Shown here one piece after another: positions 1-7,485 of a DNA stretch of 18,804 nucleotides; position 1 is the stretch's first letter, and the number at the start of each line of letters is the position of its first letter. The position numbers and the translations under genes are program-made. The DNA is from Phocaeicola_A sp963624095. GTDB taxonomy: Bacteria > Bacteroidota > Bacteroidia > Bacteroidales > Bacteroidaceae. Under the pieces are notes generated by a model. The model saw only the letters and a program-made list of their open reading frames with translations. It was not told the DNA's origin and did no database searches. The stretch spans positions 1 to 18,804 of the forward strand of contig CAVFNZ010000039.1 in NCBI GenBank assembly GCA_963624095.1. Reading direction: 5' to 3'.

Positions 1-27
1 GGTAAACACCGACCACAGGTGTTTATC
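1..27 (-). terminator. Hairpin terminator of the ATPase/small-protein cassette
   Basis: Arms at 3-10 and 18-25 (TAAACACC / GGTGTTTA) are perfectly complementary with a 7-base loop, and can be extended by a G-T and a G-C pair to bases 1 and 27. The hairpin starts 11 bases after the stop codon of the small gene at 38-505 and is read on the minus strand. Any U tract would lie beyond base 1, outside the window, so its class as an intrinsic terminator is inferred. Confidence 0.6.
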
Positions 28-37
28 TCCTATTTGA

Positions 38-505
38 TTATGTATGTTTCTTCCTTGAAGGGAAGAAGAGATGGTCTTTGTCCAGGAATACGGGATAGAA
101 TACTGAGCCGATGACGTAACCGGCCAGTCTTGGCTTTTGGCCACCGATGCGCTGGATAGTGCCCCAGGTCACCTCGCCATCAATATGCTTTGGAAGCCGA
201 AACTGACTGTTGTCGGGGAAATCGCCATACACCTTCAGCAAGCCTTGCTGCTCGGCTTCAGGTCTTGTGCAAGCGGAGACATCCATAAACTTCGTCATCA
301 GTTTGTCCAACATTTTGGCTTCCTGCCATTTGTCCAGCGTCTGACCGGGAGGACACTGGGCGAAGTCGAAATCCTTGAAGTTGAATGTCATCAAAGGCAA
401 CTCGTCCTTGACCTTGCGTTCCGTCCTCACATTTGCCATACGGCTGTCGGAAGCCGCCATACTTGTGAACTTGCTGTCAAACTTGCTCTTCCTTTTTGCC
501 GCCAT
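38..505 (-). CDS. Unknown 155-aa protein paired with AAA15 ATPase (candidate effector)
   Basis: I do not recognise a named family. The frame is open further upstream, but the only sensible start is the ATG at 503-505, which overlaps the last 29 bases of the ATPase gene; a second ATG lies at residue 16. The N-terminus (residues 1-35) is basic, Lys/Arg- and Ser-rich, and probably disordered. The rest looks globular: a central part around PPGQTLDKWQEAKMLDKLM (residues 52-70), then KHIDGEVTW (106-114), and a C-terminal beta-rich part with RLAGYVIG (126-133) and FYPVFLDKDHLFF (136-148). There is no signal peptide or membrane segment. The strand-turn-strand ending in D-x-D-H vaguely recalls RelE/HigB-fold toxins, but this is only an impression. 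It is not an RloB-type partner. Tight overlap with the ATPase implies translational coupling and a joint function. Confidence 0.7.
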   Translation of the reverse strand: MAAKRKSKFDSKFTSMAASDSRMANVRTERKVKDELPLMTFNFKDFDFAQCPPGQTLDKWQEAKMLDKLMTKFMDVSACTRPEAEQQGLLKVYGDFPDNSQFRLPKHIDGEVTWGTIQRIGGQKPRLAGYVIGSVFYPVFLDKDHLFFPSRKKHT

Positions 506-1826
506 ACTCCATAATGAATTTGTCGATATTGCCAAAATAAGGAATAGCCCCATAACGCCCCAAGAGGTAATCCTTTGAGAAGGTAGCATCGTTGCGGACA
601 CTATTGGCCTGATTAATCTTGTATTCCACCAAAGAATATAAGGTGGAGACACCCTCGGCACTCTTCTCGGCAAACCAAATCTGGTCCCGGCGCAGCAAAT
701 CCTTGCGCAAGAGGTTGGTATCATGAGTCGTGATAATCAACTGCGCACCAAGAGCGTTCATGGTACTATAGAATAGTTTGAGTAACTCCACAGACAACTG
801 CGTGTGCAAGCTGGCTCCAAACTCATCAATAATGAGCACACCACCATTCTGGATAGTGTCAAAGAAAGGGCCCAACAGGGCAAAGAGCTTTGTCGTGCCC
901 AAGGACTCAAACTTGAAATTAAGCTGTTCCTTGCCTATCACCGCCCCATTGTCGTACAAGTCGTGGGTAGCCTGAATCTCCAGTTCATGACGCTCTATCC
1001 GCTGATTAGCCTCGGCAGGAAGATGGATGCCCAAGTTGGACAGTATCTCAAAAGAAGAAGTCTGAGGGTTGACCTCCCTGACATTCTCTTTGATGCTCAT
1101 ATCCTTGATACAGTTGTCTACGATGCCAATCATGTTGAGAATCTGTTGACGAATCAACGGATTGTGCATAAAGGCATGTGCCGTATAAGCCAAGGTGGTA
1201 TCGTCCAATCCCGAAAGAATATTGAAGCGTTTGCTGAACCATTCCTTCACCGTCATCGCTACTTCTACATTGAACTGTGCGGCAGTGGAAAGAAACAAGG
1301 CATTGCCGCGAGTCTTGGTGTCCACACCTCTAGCCCCCTTCACCACCTTAGAGTTGACCCGGATATTCTGACCTTCGCGTTTGAAGCAATAGCTCTCCTT
1401 GGTACTGCCTTCGGGCAAAACATAGAGCCATTCGGTCAATACCCTATCCTGTCCGACCTCGAAGCCGTATCTATATCGTTCGCTGTTGCAGATGAAGATA
1501 ATCTGCATGGAAATCGGCTCTTTAGTGCGCTCCACATCGAAACGATAGCAAAGAAGGGAAAGTCGCTTGACGATGCTCTCGTCAACAAACGACAAGAGAA
1601 CCATGGATTTGAAAATATCCATGGCGGCTATCATCGTACTCTTGCCCGAACCGTTGGCACCATAGATGGCTGCCGTCCGCAGATAACGCTTGCCGTTATC
1701 CAAGACGGAGACATTGGAGTAGCCCTCGTTGCTCTCGCACTCCTTGACGGTGGTGCTTGCAATCATGCTCAGTGAAACCTCGTCCCGATAGGACATGAAG
1801 TTTCTTATCGTGAAATCTATCAGCAT
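477..1826 (-). CDS. AAA15-family (COG1106-like) ATP-binding protein
   Basis: A 449-residue ATPase of the OLD/SMC/ABC-like AAA15 type. Visible motifs are an N-terminal strand typical of the family (IRNFMSYRDEVSLSM, residues 7-21), Walker A GANGSGKST (56-64), an ABC-type signature ESLGT (307-311), Walker B VLIIDEFGASLH (330-341) and a switch/H-loop ITTHDT (365-370). About 240 residues without recognisable motifs separate Walker A from the signature, where this family usually carries its coiled or helical insert. No TOPRIM or nuclease domain is visible, so any effector activity probably lies in the overlapping downstream gene. Relatives occur in abortive-infection and retron-type defence modules, usually beside a small toxin or nuclease gene. 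The ATG at 1824-1826 has no Shine-Dalgarno site and lies about 30 bases from a good promoter. GC is lower than in mutL and beyond, which hints at acquisition. Function as defence is inferred. Confidence 0.85.
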   Translation of the reverse strand: MLIDFTIRNFMSYRDEVSLSMIASTTVKECESNEGYSNVSVLDNGKRYLRTAAIYGANGSGKSTMIAAMDIFKSMVLLSFVDESIVKRLSLLCYRFDVERTKEPISMQIIFICNSERYRYGFEVGQDRVLTEWLYVLPEGSTKESYCFKREGQNIRVNSKVVKGARGVDTKTRGNALFLSTAAQFNVEVAMTVKEWFSKRFNILSGLDDTTLAYTAHAFMHNPLIRQQILNMIGIVDNCIKDMSIKENVREVNPQTSSFEILSNLGIHLPAEANQRIERHELEIQATHDLYDNGAVIGKEQLNFKFESLGTTKLFALLGPFFDTIQNGGVLIIDEFGASLHTQLSVELLKLFYSTMNALGAQLIITTHDTNLLRKDLLRRDQIWFAEKSAEGVSTLYSLVEYKINQANSVRNDATFSKDYLLGRYGAIPYFGNIDKFIMEYGGKKEEQV

Positions 1827-1856
1827 CTGTTGGTCTGTTATTGTTCATTACGTACA

Positions 1857-1892
1857 CAAAAGTACAAATACCTCTTCGCATAACCATAAAAA
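1857..1892 (-). promoter_or_regulatory. Bacteroidetes-type promoter of the ATPase cassette
   Basis: On the minus strand TACTTTTG (1864-1857) matches the -7 consensus TAnnTTTG exactly. About 20 bases upstream lies TTTTTATG (1892-1885), a weak match to the TTTG -33 element. Transcription would start near 1850, leaving a leader of about 25 bases before the ATPase ATG at 1826. Confidence 0.5.
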
Positions 1893-2153
1893 TTGAGATT
1901 ATTTCACAATAAATGGAGTAATATGCGCAAACTTTCGCCTTTAGAAGCCTTTGTAAAGGTAACTATTTTTTAGGCGTGTCTGTGGCGGAAGGATGAAAAT
2001 GTTATTTCCCGTTTCGCTCAGGACAGAGCCTAGTGGGGAACTGAATAGTTTCTCAACGAGTCCTTTGTAATAAAGTGTAAATTTCCATATAATTTATTAC
2101 CTACGTTTTCAAGTTACAAGATAAGCATAACGCTTCTTAAATTCCAATATGTC
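1893..2153. other. Intergenic, no gene seen
   Basis: AT-rich spacer between the ATPase cassette and mutL. I see no coding frame, RNA gene or insertion-sequence end. It holds one short inverted repeat, CCTTT/AAAGG (1948-1959), nested within CGCCT (1936-1940) and AGGCG (1972-1976). Confidence 0.5.
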
Positions 2154-2177
2154 TTGGAGGGAGTTTTCTCCCTCCGA
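2154..2177. repeat. Strong GC-rich hairpin without U tract
   Basis: GGAGGGAG (2156-2163) and CTCCCTCC (2168-2175) form a perfect 8-bp stem around a TTTT loop, extendable by a G-T and a T-A pair. Neither strand has a run of T after it. It may be a terminator, pause site or mRNA-stabilising stem; its role is not determined. Confidence 0.45.
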
Positions 2178-2244
2178 ATGCAAAAATAGTGAAAACAGTT
2201 GAGATACTTATGATACTCTACTGATTATTGCACTATTCTTCTCA

Positions 2245-2295
2245 GAAAAAATGTACCTCGCCTCTCTGTTCGTTAGGCGTTTGTCAGAACAAACG
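2245..2295 (-). terminator. Probable terminator region at the end of mutL
   Basis: Two overlapping, mutually exclusive hairpins follow mutL on the minus strand. One straddles the stop codon: CGTTTGT (2278-2284) with ACAAACG (2289-2295), 4-base loop. The other pairs CGCCT (2259-2263) with AGGCG (2275-2279), and about 8 bases beyond it comes a run of six T (2245-2250). This suits the end of the long minus-strand transcript, though the tract is not immediately adjacent to the stem. Confidence 0.4.
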
Positions 2296-4128
2296 TTCTA
2301 TGTCCGCCTCCGGAATGACGGAGAGCACGACCTTGCCATCGGGAGTATAGTTCGGGGTGGGACTGCTGAAGAGAGAGTCCACCAGACTGTTCATCTCCTC
2401 CTGGCTGAGTACCTGACCCGGCACGATGGCCGCGGACTTCGCCAGTGACAGCGCGATGATGCTCCGTACGTCACGTTTCACGTCATTACCCTTCTCCATA
2501 GCCGTATGTACCATATTGTTGAGCAGGTCAACGGGACTCAGTCCCTCGACACCCGCAGGGACACCATTGATGGCATAACTGCCCCCGCCCAGGTTCGACA
2601 GGTCGAAACCGATGGCGGACAGGTCGTCCAGGATGCTCTCCAGTATCACCTGCTCCGAAGCGGGAAACTGCACCACCTCGGGGAACAGCACGCCCTGTGA
2701 AGCACCTTGCCGCTTCTCCATCTGTGTCAGATAGCGGTCGAAGAGCACACGGACATGCGCCCTTTGCTGGTCAATAACCATCAGTCCCGACTTCACGGAA
2801 GTGAGTATATAGCGTCCTTTGTACTGATAATGGCGGGAGGACATCTCCATATGAGAACCCTCCGGTTGCAGGTTCAGCCGCGATGGTGCCTCACTCCACT
2901 CAGCGGAAGGGGTCTCCTCTTCCTCCGGCTCGGGCGAAAGCGGCTCTTCTATTCCCTTGTACAGCTCTTCCCACCGATTGTTGTTGCGTTGTTGCGCATA
3001 AGAGGGTGCATCGCTCGTCTTGAAGGGGTTATAGTTAGGATTGTAGTCTACCTTTGGCGGAGCCACCTCGTGAGACGTGCCGTCGAACAGAGGCATCTCC
3101 GGCATCCCCTCGGTATCGAAGTCGATGGAGGGAATCGCGTTGAACTTGCCCAAGGACTCTTTCACCATGGCCGCTACAATCTGCCAGATGGCCTGCTCGT
3201 TCTCAAATTTTATCTCCGTCTTGGTCGGGTGGATGTTCACATCGATGTTGGCAGGGTCTACCTCGAAATAGATAAAATACGAAACCTGCTCACCGGCCGG
3301 GATGAGGTGCTCATAAGCGTCCATCACGGCACGGTGGAAATAGGGGTGACGCATGTAACGGCCGTTGACGAAGAAGTATTGGTGCGCACCTTTCTTGCGT
3401 GCCGCCTCGGGCTTCCCCACAAAGCCATGCACCCTTGCCAGGGTCGTCTCCACATCCACCGACAACAACTGCTGGTTGAGCTTGCGTCCGAACACGTCCA
3501 ACAAGCGTTGGCGCAGGGTGGCCTTGGGTAACGTGAACATGGCGGCATCGTTGTGCGTCAGCGAGAAACTGATGTTGGGATTCACCAGTACGATGCGTTC
3601 GAACTCGGCGAGGATATTGCTCAGTTCCGTTTGGTTGGACTTGAGGAACTTCCGTCGGGCCGGGACATTGAAGAAGAGGTTCTTCACCAGGAAGTTACTC
3701 CCTTTGGGACAGGATACCACCTCCTGACTTTCGACCTTGCTGCCAGAGATGGCGATGGCGGTTCCCAACTCATCGGAGGCGGTGCGCGTCTTCAGTTCCA
3801 CCTGTGCCACGGCAGCGATAGAGGCCAACGCCTCCCCACGAAATCCCATGGTGTGCAGGGCGAACAGGTCCGCCGCCTCTTTTATCTTGGATGTGGCGTG
3901 ACGCTCGAAGGAGAGTCGCGCATCCGTTTCGGACATGCCCTTCCCGTCGTCCACCACCTGTATGCTTGTCTTCCCGGCATCGGTGATGATGACATCGACG
4001 CGTTGCGCTCCGGCATCGATGGCATTCTCCACCAACTCTTTGATTACGGAGGCAGGACGTTGGATGACCTCTCCAGCGGCAATCTGATTGGCAACCGAAT
4101 CGGGTAATAAACGAATAATGTCACTCAT
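2284..4128 (-). CDS. mutL: DNA mismatch repair protein MutL
   Basis: A 614-residue MutL, the mismatch-repair ATPase that couples MutS to strand removal. The N-terminal GHKL ATPase carries ENAIDAGA (34-41), VDDGKGM (59-65) and TMGFRGEALASI (93-104). The second ATP-lid and transducer region includes FFNVPARRKFLKS (152-164) and VNIHPTKTEIKF (297-308). An acidic linker (about 390-425) separates it from the C-terminal dimerisation domain (about 430-614). In that domain the endonuclease motif DQHA-x2-E reads DQQRAH (453-458) with Val459 and Asp464 where acidic ligands are expected. The downstream metal motifs also look degenerate (PNYTPDGK where CPHGRP is usual, and a terminal ERLF in place of FxR). 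It therefore probably lacks the nicking activity of MutL-alpha-type proteins. It starts 10 bases after the small membrane-protein gene and appears to be the last gene of the long run. Confidence 0.95.
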   Translation of the reverse strand: MSDIIRLLPDSVANQIAAGEVIQRPASVIKELVENAIDAGAQRVDVIITDAGKTSIQVVDDGKGMSETDARLSFERHATSKIKEAADLFALHTMGFRGEALASIAAVAQVELKTRTASDELGTAIAISGSKVESQEVVSCPKGSNFLVKNLFFNVPARRKFLKSNQTELSNILAEFERIVLVNPNISFSLTHNDAAMFTLPKATLRQRLLDVFGRKLNQQLLSVDVETTLARVHGFVGKPEAARKKGAHQYFFVNGRYMRHPYFHRAVMDAYEHLIPAGEQVSYFIYFEVDPANIDVNIHPTKTEIKFENEQAIWQIVAAMVKESLGKFNAIPSIDFDTEGMPEMPLFDGTSHEVAPPKVDYNPNYNPFKTSDAPSYAQQRNNNRWEELYKGIEEPLSPEPEEEETPSAEWSEAPSRLNLQPEGSHMEMSSRHYQYKGRYILTSVKSGLMVIDQQRAHVRVLFDRYLTQMEKRQGASQGVLFPEVVQFPASEQVILESILDDLSAIGFDLSNLGGGSYAINGVPAGVEGLSPVDLLNNMVHTAMEKGNDVKRDVRSIIALSLAKSAAIVPGQVLSQEEMNSLVDSLFSSPTPNYTPDGKVVLSVIPEADIERLF

Positions 4129-4138
4129 GGCTGTCCGG

Positions 4139-4435
4139 TCAGAAATTCCAACTACCCGTCACCAGGTAGTGCAAGATAAACAAAAGGATTGCTATGGCAA
4201 CCAGCATGGTGCCGTAGGAGAGCGGTTTACGGCCGTCCTCCTTGCGCCGTTTCAGGTGGGTAGTGCCTTCAACGAAAGTGCCGCGAATATCTTCCGGACG
4301 GAACTCGCGTTCGGGCAACATGCCCAGCTCCCGCTTGGCAGCTTCCTCCATTTTCTTTAGTTTCTCTTTCCGCTCGTCCACATAGATATACTTGTGCTCG
4401 TAGGCGCGCGGCTTTCTCATTTTGAACATTCCCAT
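4139..4435 (-). CDS. Small single-pass membrane protein upstream of mutL
   Basis: A 98-residue protein. Residues 1-72 are strongly charged (KMRKPRAYEHKYIYVDERKE near the start, then a Lys/Glu-rich helix around 20-37). One transmembrane helix follows at about 74-93 (MLVAIAILLFILHYL), with a very short tail. With no signal peptide it should be tail-anchored, the charged part in the cytoplasm. I recall similar proteins beside mutL in Bacteroidales databases under the name riboflavin synthase beta subunit; nothing in the sequence supports that enzyme (lumazine/riboflavin synthase is soluble and larger). Its function is unknown. Unusually, it has a full Shine-Dalgarno site (AAGGAGGT) overlapping the stop codon of the upstream gene, so translation is probably strong and coupled. 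Confidence 0.8.
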   Translation of the reverse strand: MGMFKMRKPRAYEHKYIYVDERKEKLKKMEEAAKRELGMLPEREFRPEDIRGTFVEGTTHLKRRKEDGRKPLSYGTMLVAIAILLFILHYLVTGSWNF

Positions 4436-4441
4436 ACGATT

Positions 4442-4449
4442 ACCTCCTT
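4442..4449 (-). promoter_or_regulatory. Perfect Shine-Dalgarno site before the small membrane-protein gene
   Basis: AAGGAGGT on the minus strand ends 6 bases before the ATG at 4435 and overlaps the TAA stop of the OstA-like gene (4448-4450). Bacteroidetes rarely use such sites, and most genes in this window have none; the only other clear one is GAGGTGA directly before the ATG at 9644. Confidence 0.7.
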
Positions 4450-6076
4450 ATTTCTTTTTTCGTTGTAATGTGGGCAACGGCACCTCACGGCGTACGGACG
4501 CTTTCAGTTCCTGTCCCGCCTTCTTGCCTCGCCAAACAAAGATGTCGTCCTTACTGAGCGGACGGATATAGTCGAACCAGGCGAACAGAGGCAGGTAGCG
4601 TTTGTCCGCGGGCAACAATGGCAAGGGATAGAGTGTGCCCGATGTCCTTGGACTGGCCACAATCTTCTGTATCTTCCTTTCACTCATATAGATGTTGAGC
4701 ACGCTCGTCTCCGCACAGTTGGCACCGATGATGGTGCTGTCCTTGTCGTCGATGGGGAAGTAGACGATGCATACGTTTCCCGTCACGTCGGCATGGTCTA
4801 TCTCTCCGCCCACGAAATAGGCTTTCATCTCCTTGCCGCTCACCTGGTTGTAACAGGTGGAGTCGATGCGTTCGATGGACATGGCCTGATTGATGACATG
4901 AGCCCAGTCGACGGTGCTGTCGTTCATGTAAACCTTAATCTGTTCACCAAACAGTTGTTGGTTCTCGTTCCACACAATCGGATTGTTGTACATCGTCATG
5001 CACGAGTCCTGCGAGCTGAACACCATCGAGTCGCACACGGCCTGCATGTTGCTCTTGTAGGCGCGCACCTTGTAGTAGGCGAAGGTTTTGCGGTAGACGG
5101 AATCGGTGTTGTAGTTGTACGACACCATCTTCAGCGTGTCGGCGTGCAGGTAGAGGCTGTCGCCCTGCGAGTAGTTGATGGCCACGGCACTGTCCGTTGC
5201 CAGGGCATAGCCCGTCAGCTCGTTGTAGTAGCAATATTCGCCCGTTAGGATGTTCTTGTTTTCCACATCGGTCATCACCACGTTGCGGAAAGCCTCGCCA
5301 TAGCCAACGTTGCGGTCGTAGAACAGGCTGTCGCCCACCAATTGGCGGCTGCCGTTCACCAACACGGAACGCTGGAGCAGCTCAGCCTGTTGGGAGACGG
5401 TGTTGTAGAATCCCATCTCGGAATAGATATGGTTCTCGTTGTTGTCGATGTTGGACGGCCCGACGATGTTGGCAACCTTAGTCAAGGTGTTGTAGCGCAG
5501 GGTGTCCGAGGTGAGCGTGAACTTCGGGTTCACCAGTTTCACGTTGTAGTTGAACACGGCGAACTTGGTGGCCGGACTGTATTCTCCCCAGTCCGACGTG
5601 AGCACGTTCTCCTCGTCCATCAACGTTCCCCCCTCGAAGAAATATCCCAAATTGAATACTCTGTCATAGTTGAGACTGTCTGTCGTAAGCACGGTGTTCC
5701 TGTTCTCCATACGCACATGCTCGCGTACTTGGGCTATCTGCGTGTTGCCGTCGTAGAAGAGCCAGTCGCCATAGAGAAACAGCGTGTCGCCCTGGTTCAT
5801 CTTCACGTTGCCGAAAGCCTCGAACGAGTTCTTGGCCTCGTAGAAGTAGGCACTGTCGCAATACATGTAGACGCTGTCGTGGCGAAACACCACGTTGCCG
5901 TCAAGAATCTGCGCGTCGGGGTTCTTCAACTTGTTGAAGCGCAGTTCATCGGAGTGAATGAGGTATACTTTGGACTTCTTCTCGCCATTATTGGCAGGGC
6001 GCGCGGTACGCACCTGCGCCATGCAAAGGCCAAAAAAGCACAGGACACCCGCCAAGAGTATCCTATGCCCTTTCAT
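4448..6076 (-). CDS. OstA/LptA-like periplasmic protein (LPS-transport related)
   Basis: The frame extends to a TTG at 6103, but ATG at 6074-6076 gives a clean signal peptide (MKGHRILLAGVLCFFGLCMAQ, predicted cut after MAQ) and is preceded by GGAAAG, so I chose it (542 residues). Another ATG lies at 6097. The mature protein is repetitive and beta-rich, with motifs such as LRFNKLKNPDAQILDGNVVF and SLNYDRVFNLGYFFEGG. These are the OstA-type repeats (gain of D-SLxYD and G-V-xxxN turns) that build the jellyroll of LptA and the N-terminal part of LptD. It is about three times longer than E. coli LptA and shows no obvious C-terminal barrel. A role as a periplasmic bridge for lipopolysaccharide transport is inferred from the fold. 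Its neighbours, SurA-type chaperones 44 bases upstream of the chosen ATG, fit outer-membrane assembly. Confidence 0.85.
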   Translation of the reverse strand: MKGHRILLAGVLCFFGLCMAQVRTARPANNGEKKSKVYLIHSDELRFNKLKNPDAQILDGNVVFRHDSVYMYCDSAYFYEAKNSFEAFGNVKMNQGDTLFLYGDWLFYDGNTQIAQVREHVRMENRNTVLTTDSLNYDRVFNLGYFFEGGTLMDEENVLTSDWGEYSPATKFAVFNYNVKLVNPKFTLTSDTLRYNTLTKVANIVGPSNIDNNENHIYSEMGFYNTVSQQAELLQRSVLVNGSRQLVGDSLFYDRNVGYGEAFRNVVMTDVENKNILTGEYCYYNELTGYALATDSAVAINYSQGDSLYLHADTLKMVSYNYNTDSVYRKTFAYYKVRAYKSNMQAVCDSMVFSSQDSCMTMYNNPIVWNENQQLFGEQIKVYMNDSTVDWAHVINQAMSIERIDSTCYNQVSGKEMKAYFVGGEIDHADVTGNVCIVYFPIDDKDSTIIGANCAETSVLNIYMSERKIQKIVASPRTSGTLYPLPLLPADKRYLPLFAWFDYIRPLSKDDIFVWRGKKAGQELKASVRREVPLPTLQRKKK

Positions 6077-6120
6077 GTTATTCTTTCCGTAGGACATATC
6101 CAATCACATTCTGTAAGTTA

Positions 6121-7485
6121 TCAATGAATCCAACCCGGGTACTTGAAGTCGCAGTTTTGCCAGTTCTCATTGATTCTTACGTATGTATTCTTCTGCTTCT
6201 CGCGTATCCACTTGTCCAGTTTCTCGTTTTGGCGTTTGTTTACCACCACCTCTTTCAGCTGTTGATAGTCGTCGGTGATGGTTGCCTTGTGTCCGTTGAT
6301 GCGGGTCTTCAGCCGTACGATGACACAGACGTTCTTCTGCTTGTCGTTAATCATGGTGAAGGCGTTCGATATCTCTCCCACCTTCATCTTGTCCACCACC
6401 TTGGCGATTTCCGCCGGCAGTTCCTGCATCTGGAATTTGGATGTGCCGGTACGTTTGTTCGGCATCAGACCATGGTTGTTGCGCGTGTCCTTGTCGCTCG
6501 AAATGTATTGTGCGGCCTCCTCGAAGGTGAACTTGCTGTTGCGGATGTCGTCGGCGATGGAGTCCAGTCGCAGAGAGGCAGCGTCCAAGTCAGCCTGGGC
6601 TACCTTCGGGATGAGCAGGATGTGGCGTACCTTGATGCGGTCGCCACGCTTCTCGATGAGCTGGATGATATGGTAGCCATATTCCGATTCCACAACCTTT
6701 GACACCTTCTTGGGGTCTGTCAGGTTAAAGGCCACGTTGGCGAAGGCGGGGTCGAGAGAACCGCGTCCCATGAAATCGAGCTCACCGCCATGGACGGCCG
6801 ACCCGGAGTCTTCCGAGTAGAGGCGCGCCAGCGTGGAGAACTGCGTGGTACCGGAATTGACACGCTCGGTATATTCGCGCAAGCGTTCCTTAATCTGGTC
6901 TATCTCCTCCTGCTGAATCTTAGGCTCGATGGTGATGATTTGTACCTCCACTTGCGTGGGGATGTAGGGAATGCTGTCCGCGGGCAGGTCTTTGAAGTAG
7001 CGTCGCACCTGCGCTGGTGTCACCTTGATGTCACCGACTATCTTCTCCTGCATACGTTGCACAATCATCGCGTCGCGGATGTTGTCGCGCAACTCCTCGC
7101 GAATCTTGGTAGCGGTCTTGTTGAAGTACTCCTCCATCTTTTCTTTTGAACCTATCTGGCTGATATAGAAGTTAGTCTGTTCCTCCACGCGGCTCAGCAC
7201 GTCCGACTCGTTTACCTCGATACTGTCGATGGCCGCCTGATGAAGGAAGAGTTTCTGGATAGCCAGCCGTTCGGGAATCACGCAATAGGGGTCGCCGTCC
7301 AACTTCTGTCCTTCGTATTGCGCCCGAATCCGTTCCTCTTCGATATCCGATTTCAGAATGGCTTCGTCTCCAACCACCCAAACCACTTCGTCTATTACAT
7401 TGTCCTGCGCAGACACCGCCATGCTGGTACACAGCGCACACAGCAATAATAAACTTCTGAAACTAAGCAATCTATTCATTTGCAT
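6121..7485 (-). CDS. surA: SurA-type periplasmic peptidyl-prolyl isomerase/chaperone
   Basis: A 454-residue SurA-like protein. The signal peptide is residues 1-26 (cut after VSA or SAQ); a second ATG at codon 3 is an equally good start. The SurA N-terminal domain begins DNVIDEVVWVVGDEAILKSDIEE (two pieces around 28-50). Two parvulin domains follow: the first about 178-281, with SEDSGSAVHGGELDFMG (224-240) and EYGYHIIQLIEKRGD; the second about 284-394, beginning KVRHILL and containing FEEAAQYISSD. It should chaperone outer-membrane proteins in the periplasm. Length is close to that of the family. The start overlaps the end of the lipoprotein gene by 14 bases (7472-7485), so the two are translationally coupled. 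Confidence 0.9.
   Translation of the reverse strand: MQMNRLLSFRSLLLLCALCTSMAVSAQDNVIDEVVWVVGDEAILKSDIEEERIRAQYEGQKLDGDPYCVIPERLAIQKLFLHQAAIDSIEVNESDVLSRVEEQTNFYISQIGSKEKMEEYFNKTATKIREELRDNIRDAMIVQRMQEKIVGDIKVTPAQVRRYFKDLPADSIPYIPTQVEVQIITIEPKIQQEEIDQIKERLREYTERVNSGTTQFSTLARLYSEDSGSAVHGGELDFMGRGSLDPAFANVAFNLTDPKKVSKVVESEYGYHIIQLIEKRGDRIKVRHILLIPKVAQADLDAASLRLDSIADDIRNSKFTFEEAAQYISSDKDTRNNHGLMPNKRTGTSKFQMQELPAEIAKVVDKMKVGEISNAFTMINDKQKNVCVIVRLKTRINGHKATITDDYQQLKEVVVNKRQNEKLDKWIREKQKNTYVRINENWQNCDFKYPGWIH

Noticed and set aside
38..505. RloB-type partner of an AAA15 ATPase
   Set aside because: The acidic CEG-type N-terminal motif and length of RloB proteins are absent.
506..724. Longer version of the small cassette gene starting at 724
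   Set aside because: The extra 73 codons lie entirely in another frame of the ATPase gene and read as shadow sequence; the ATG at 503-505 gives a sensible protein.
2707..3531. Plus-strand open frame opposite mutL, and similar ones opposite the OstA-like, surA and leu genes
   Set aside because: All mirror convincing minus-strand genes, have His/Val/Arg-rich low-complexity translations and no family features.
4139..4435. Riboflavin synthase subunit, a label I recall for similar proteins
   Set aside because: It is a 98-residue tail-anchored membrane protein with no feature of that enzyme.
6077..6103. TTG start for the OstA-like gene at 6103
   Set aside because: It would place extra residues before a clean signal peptide; ATG at 6076 has GGAAAG upstream.
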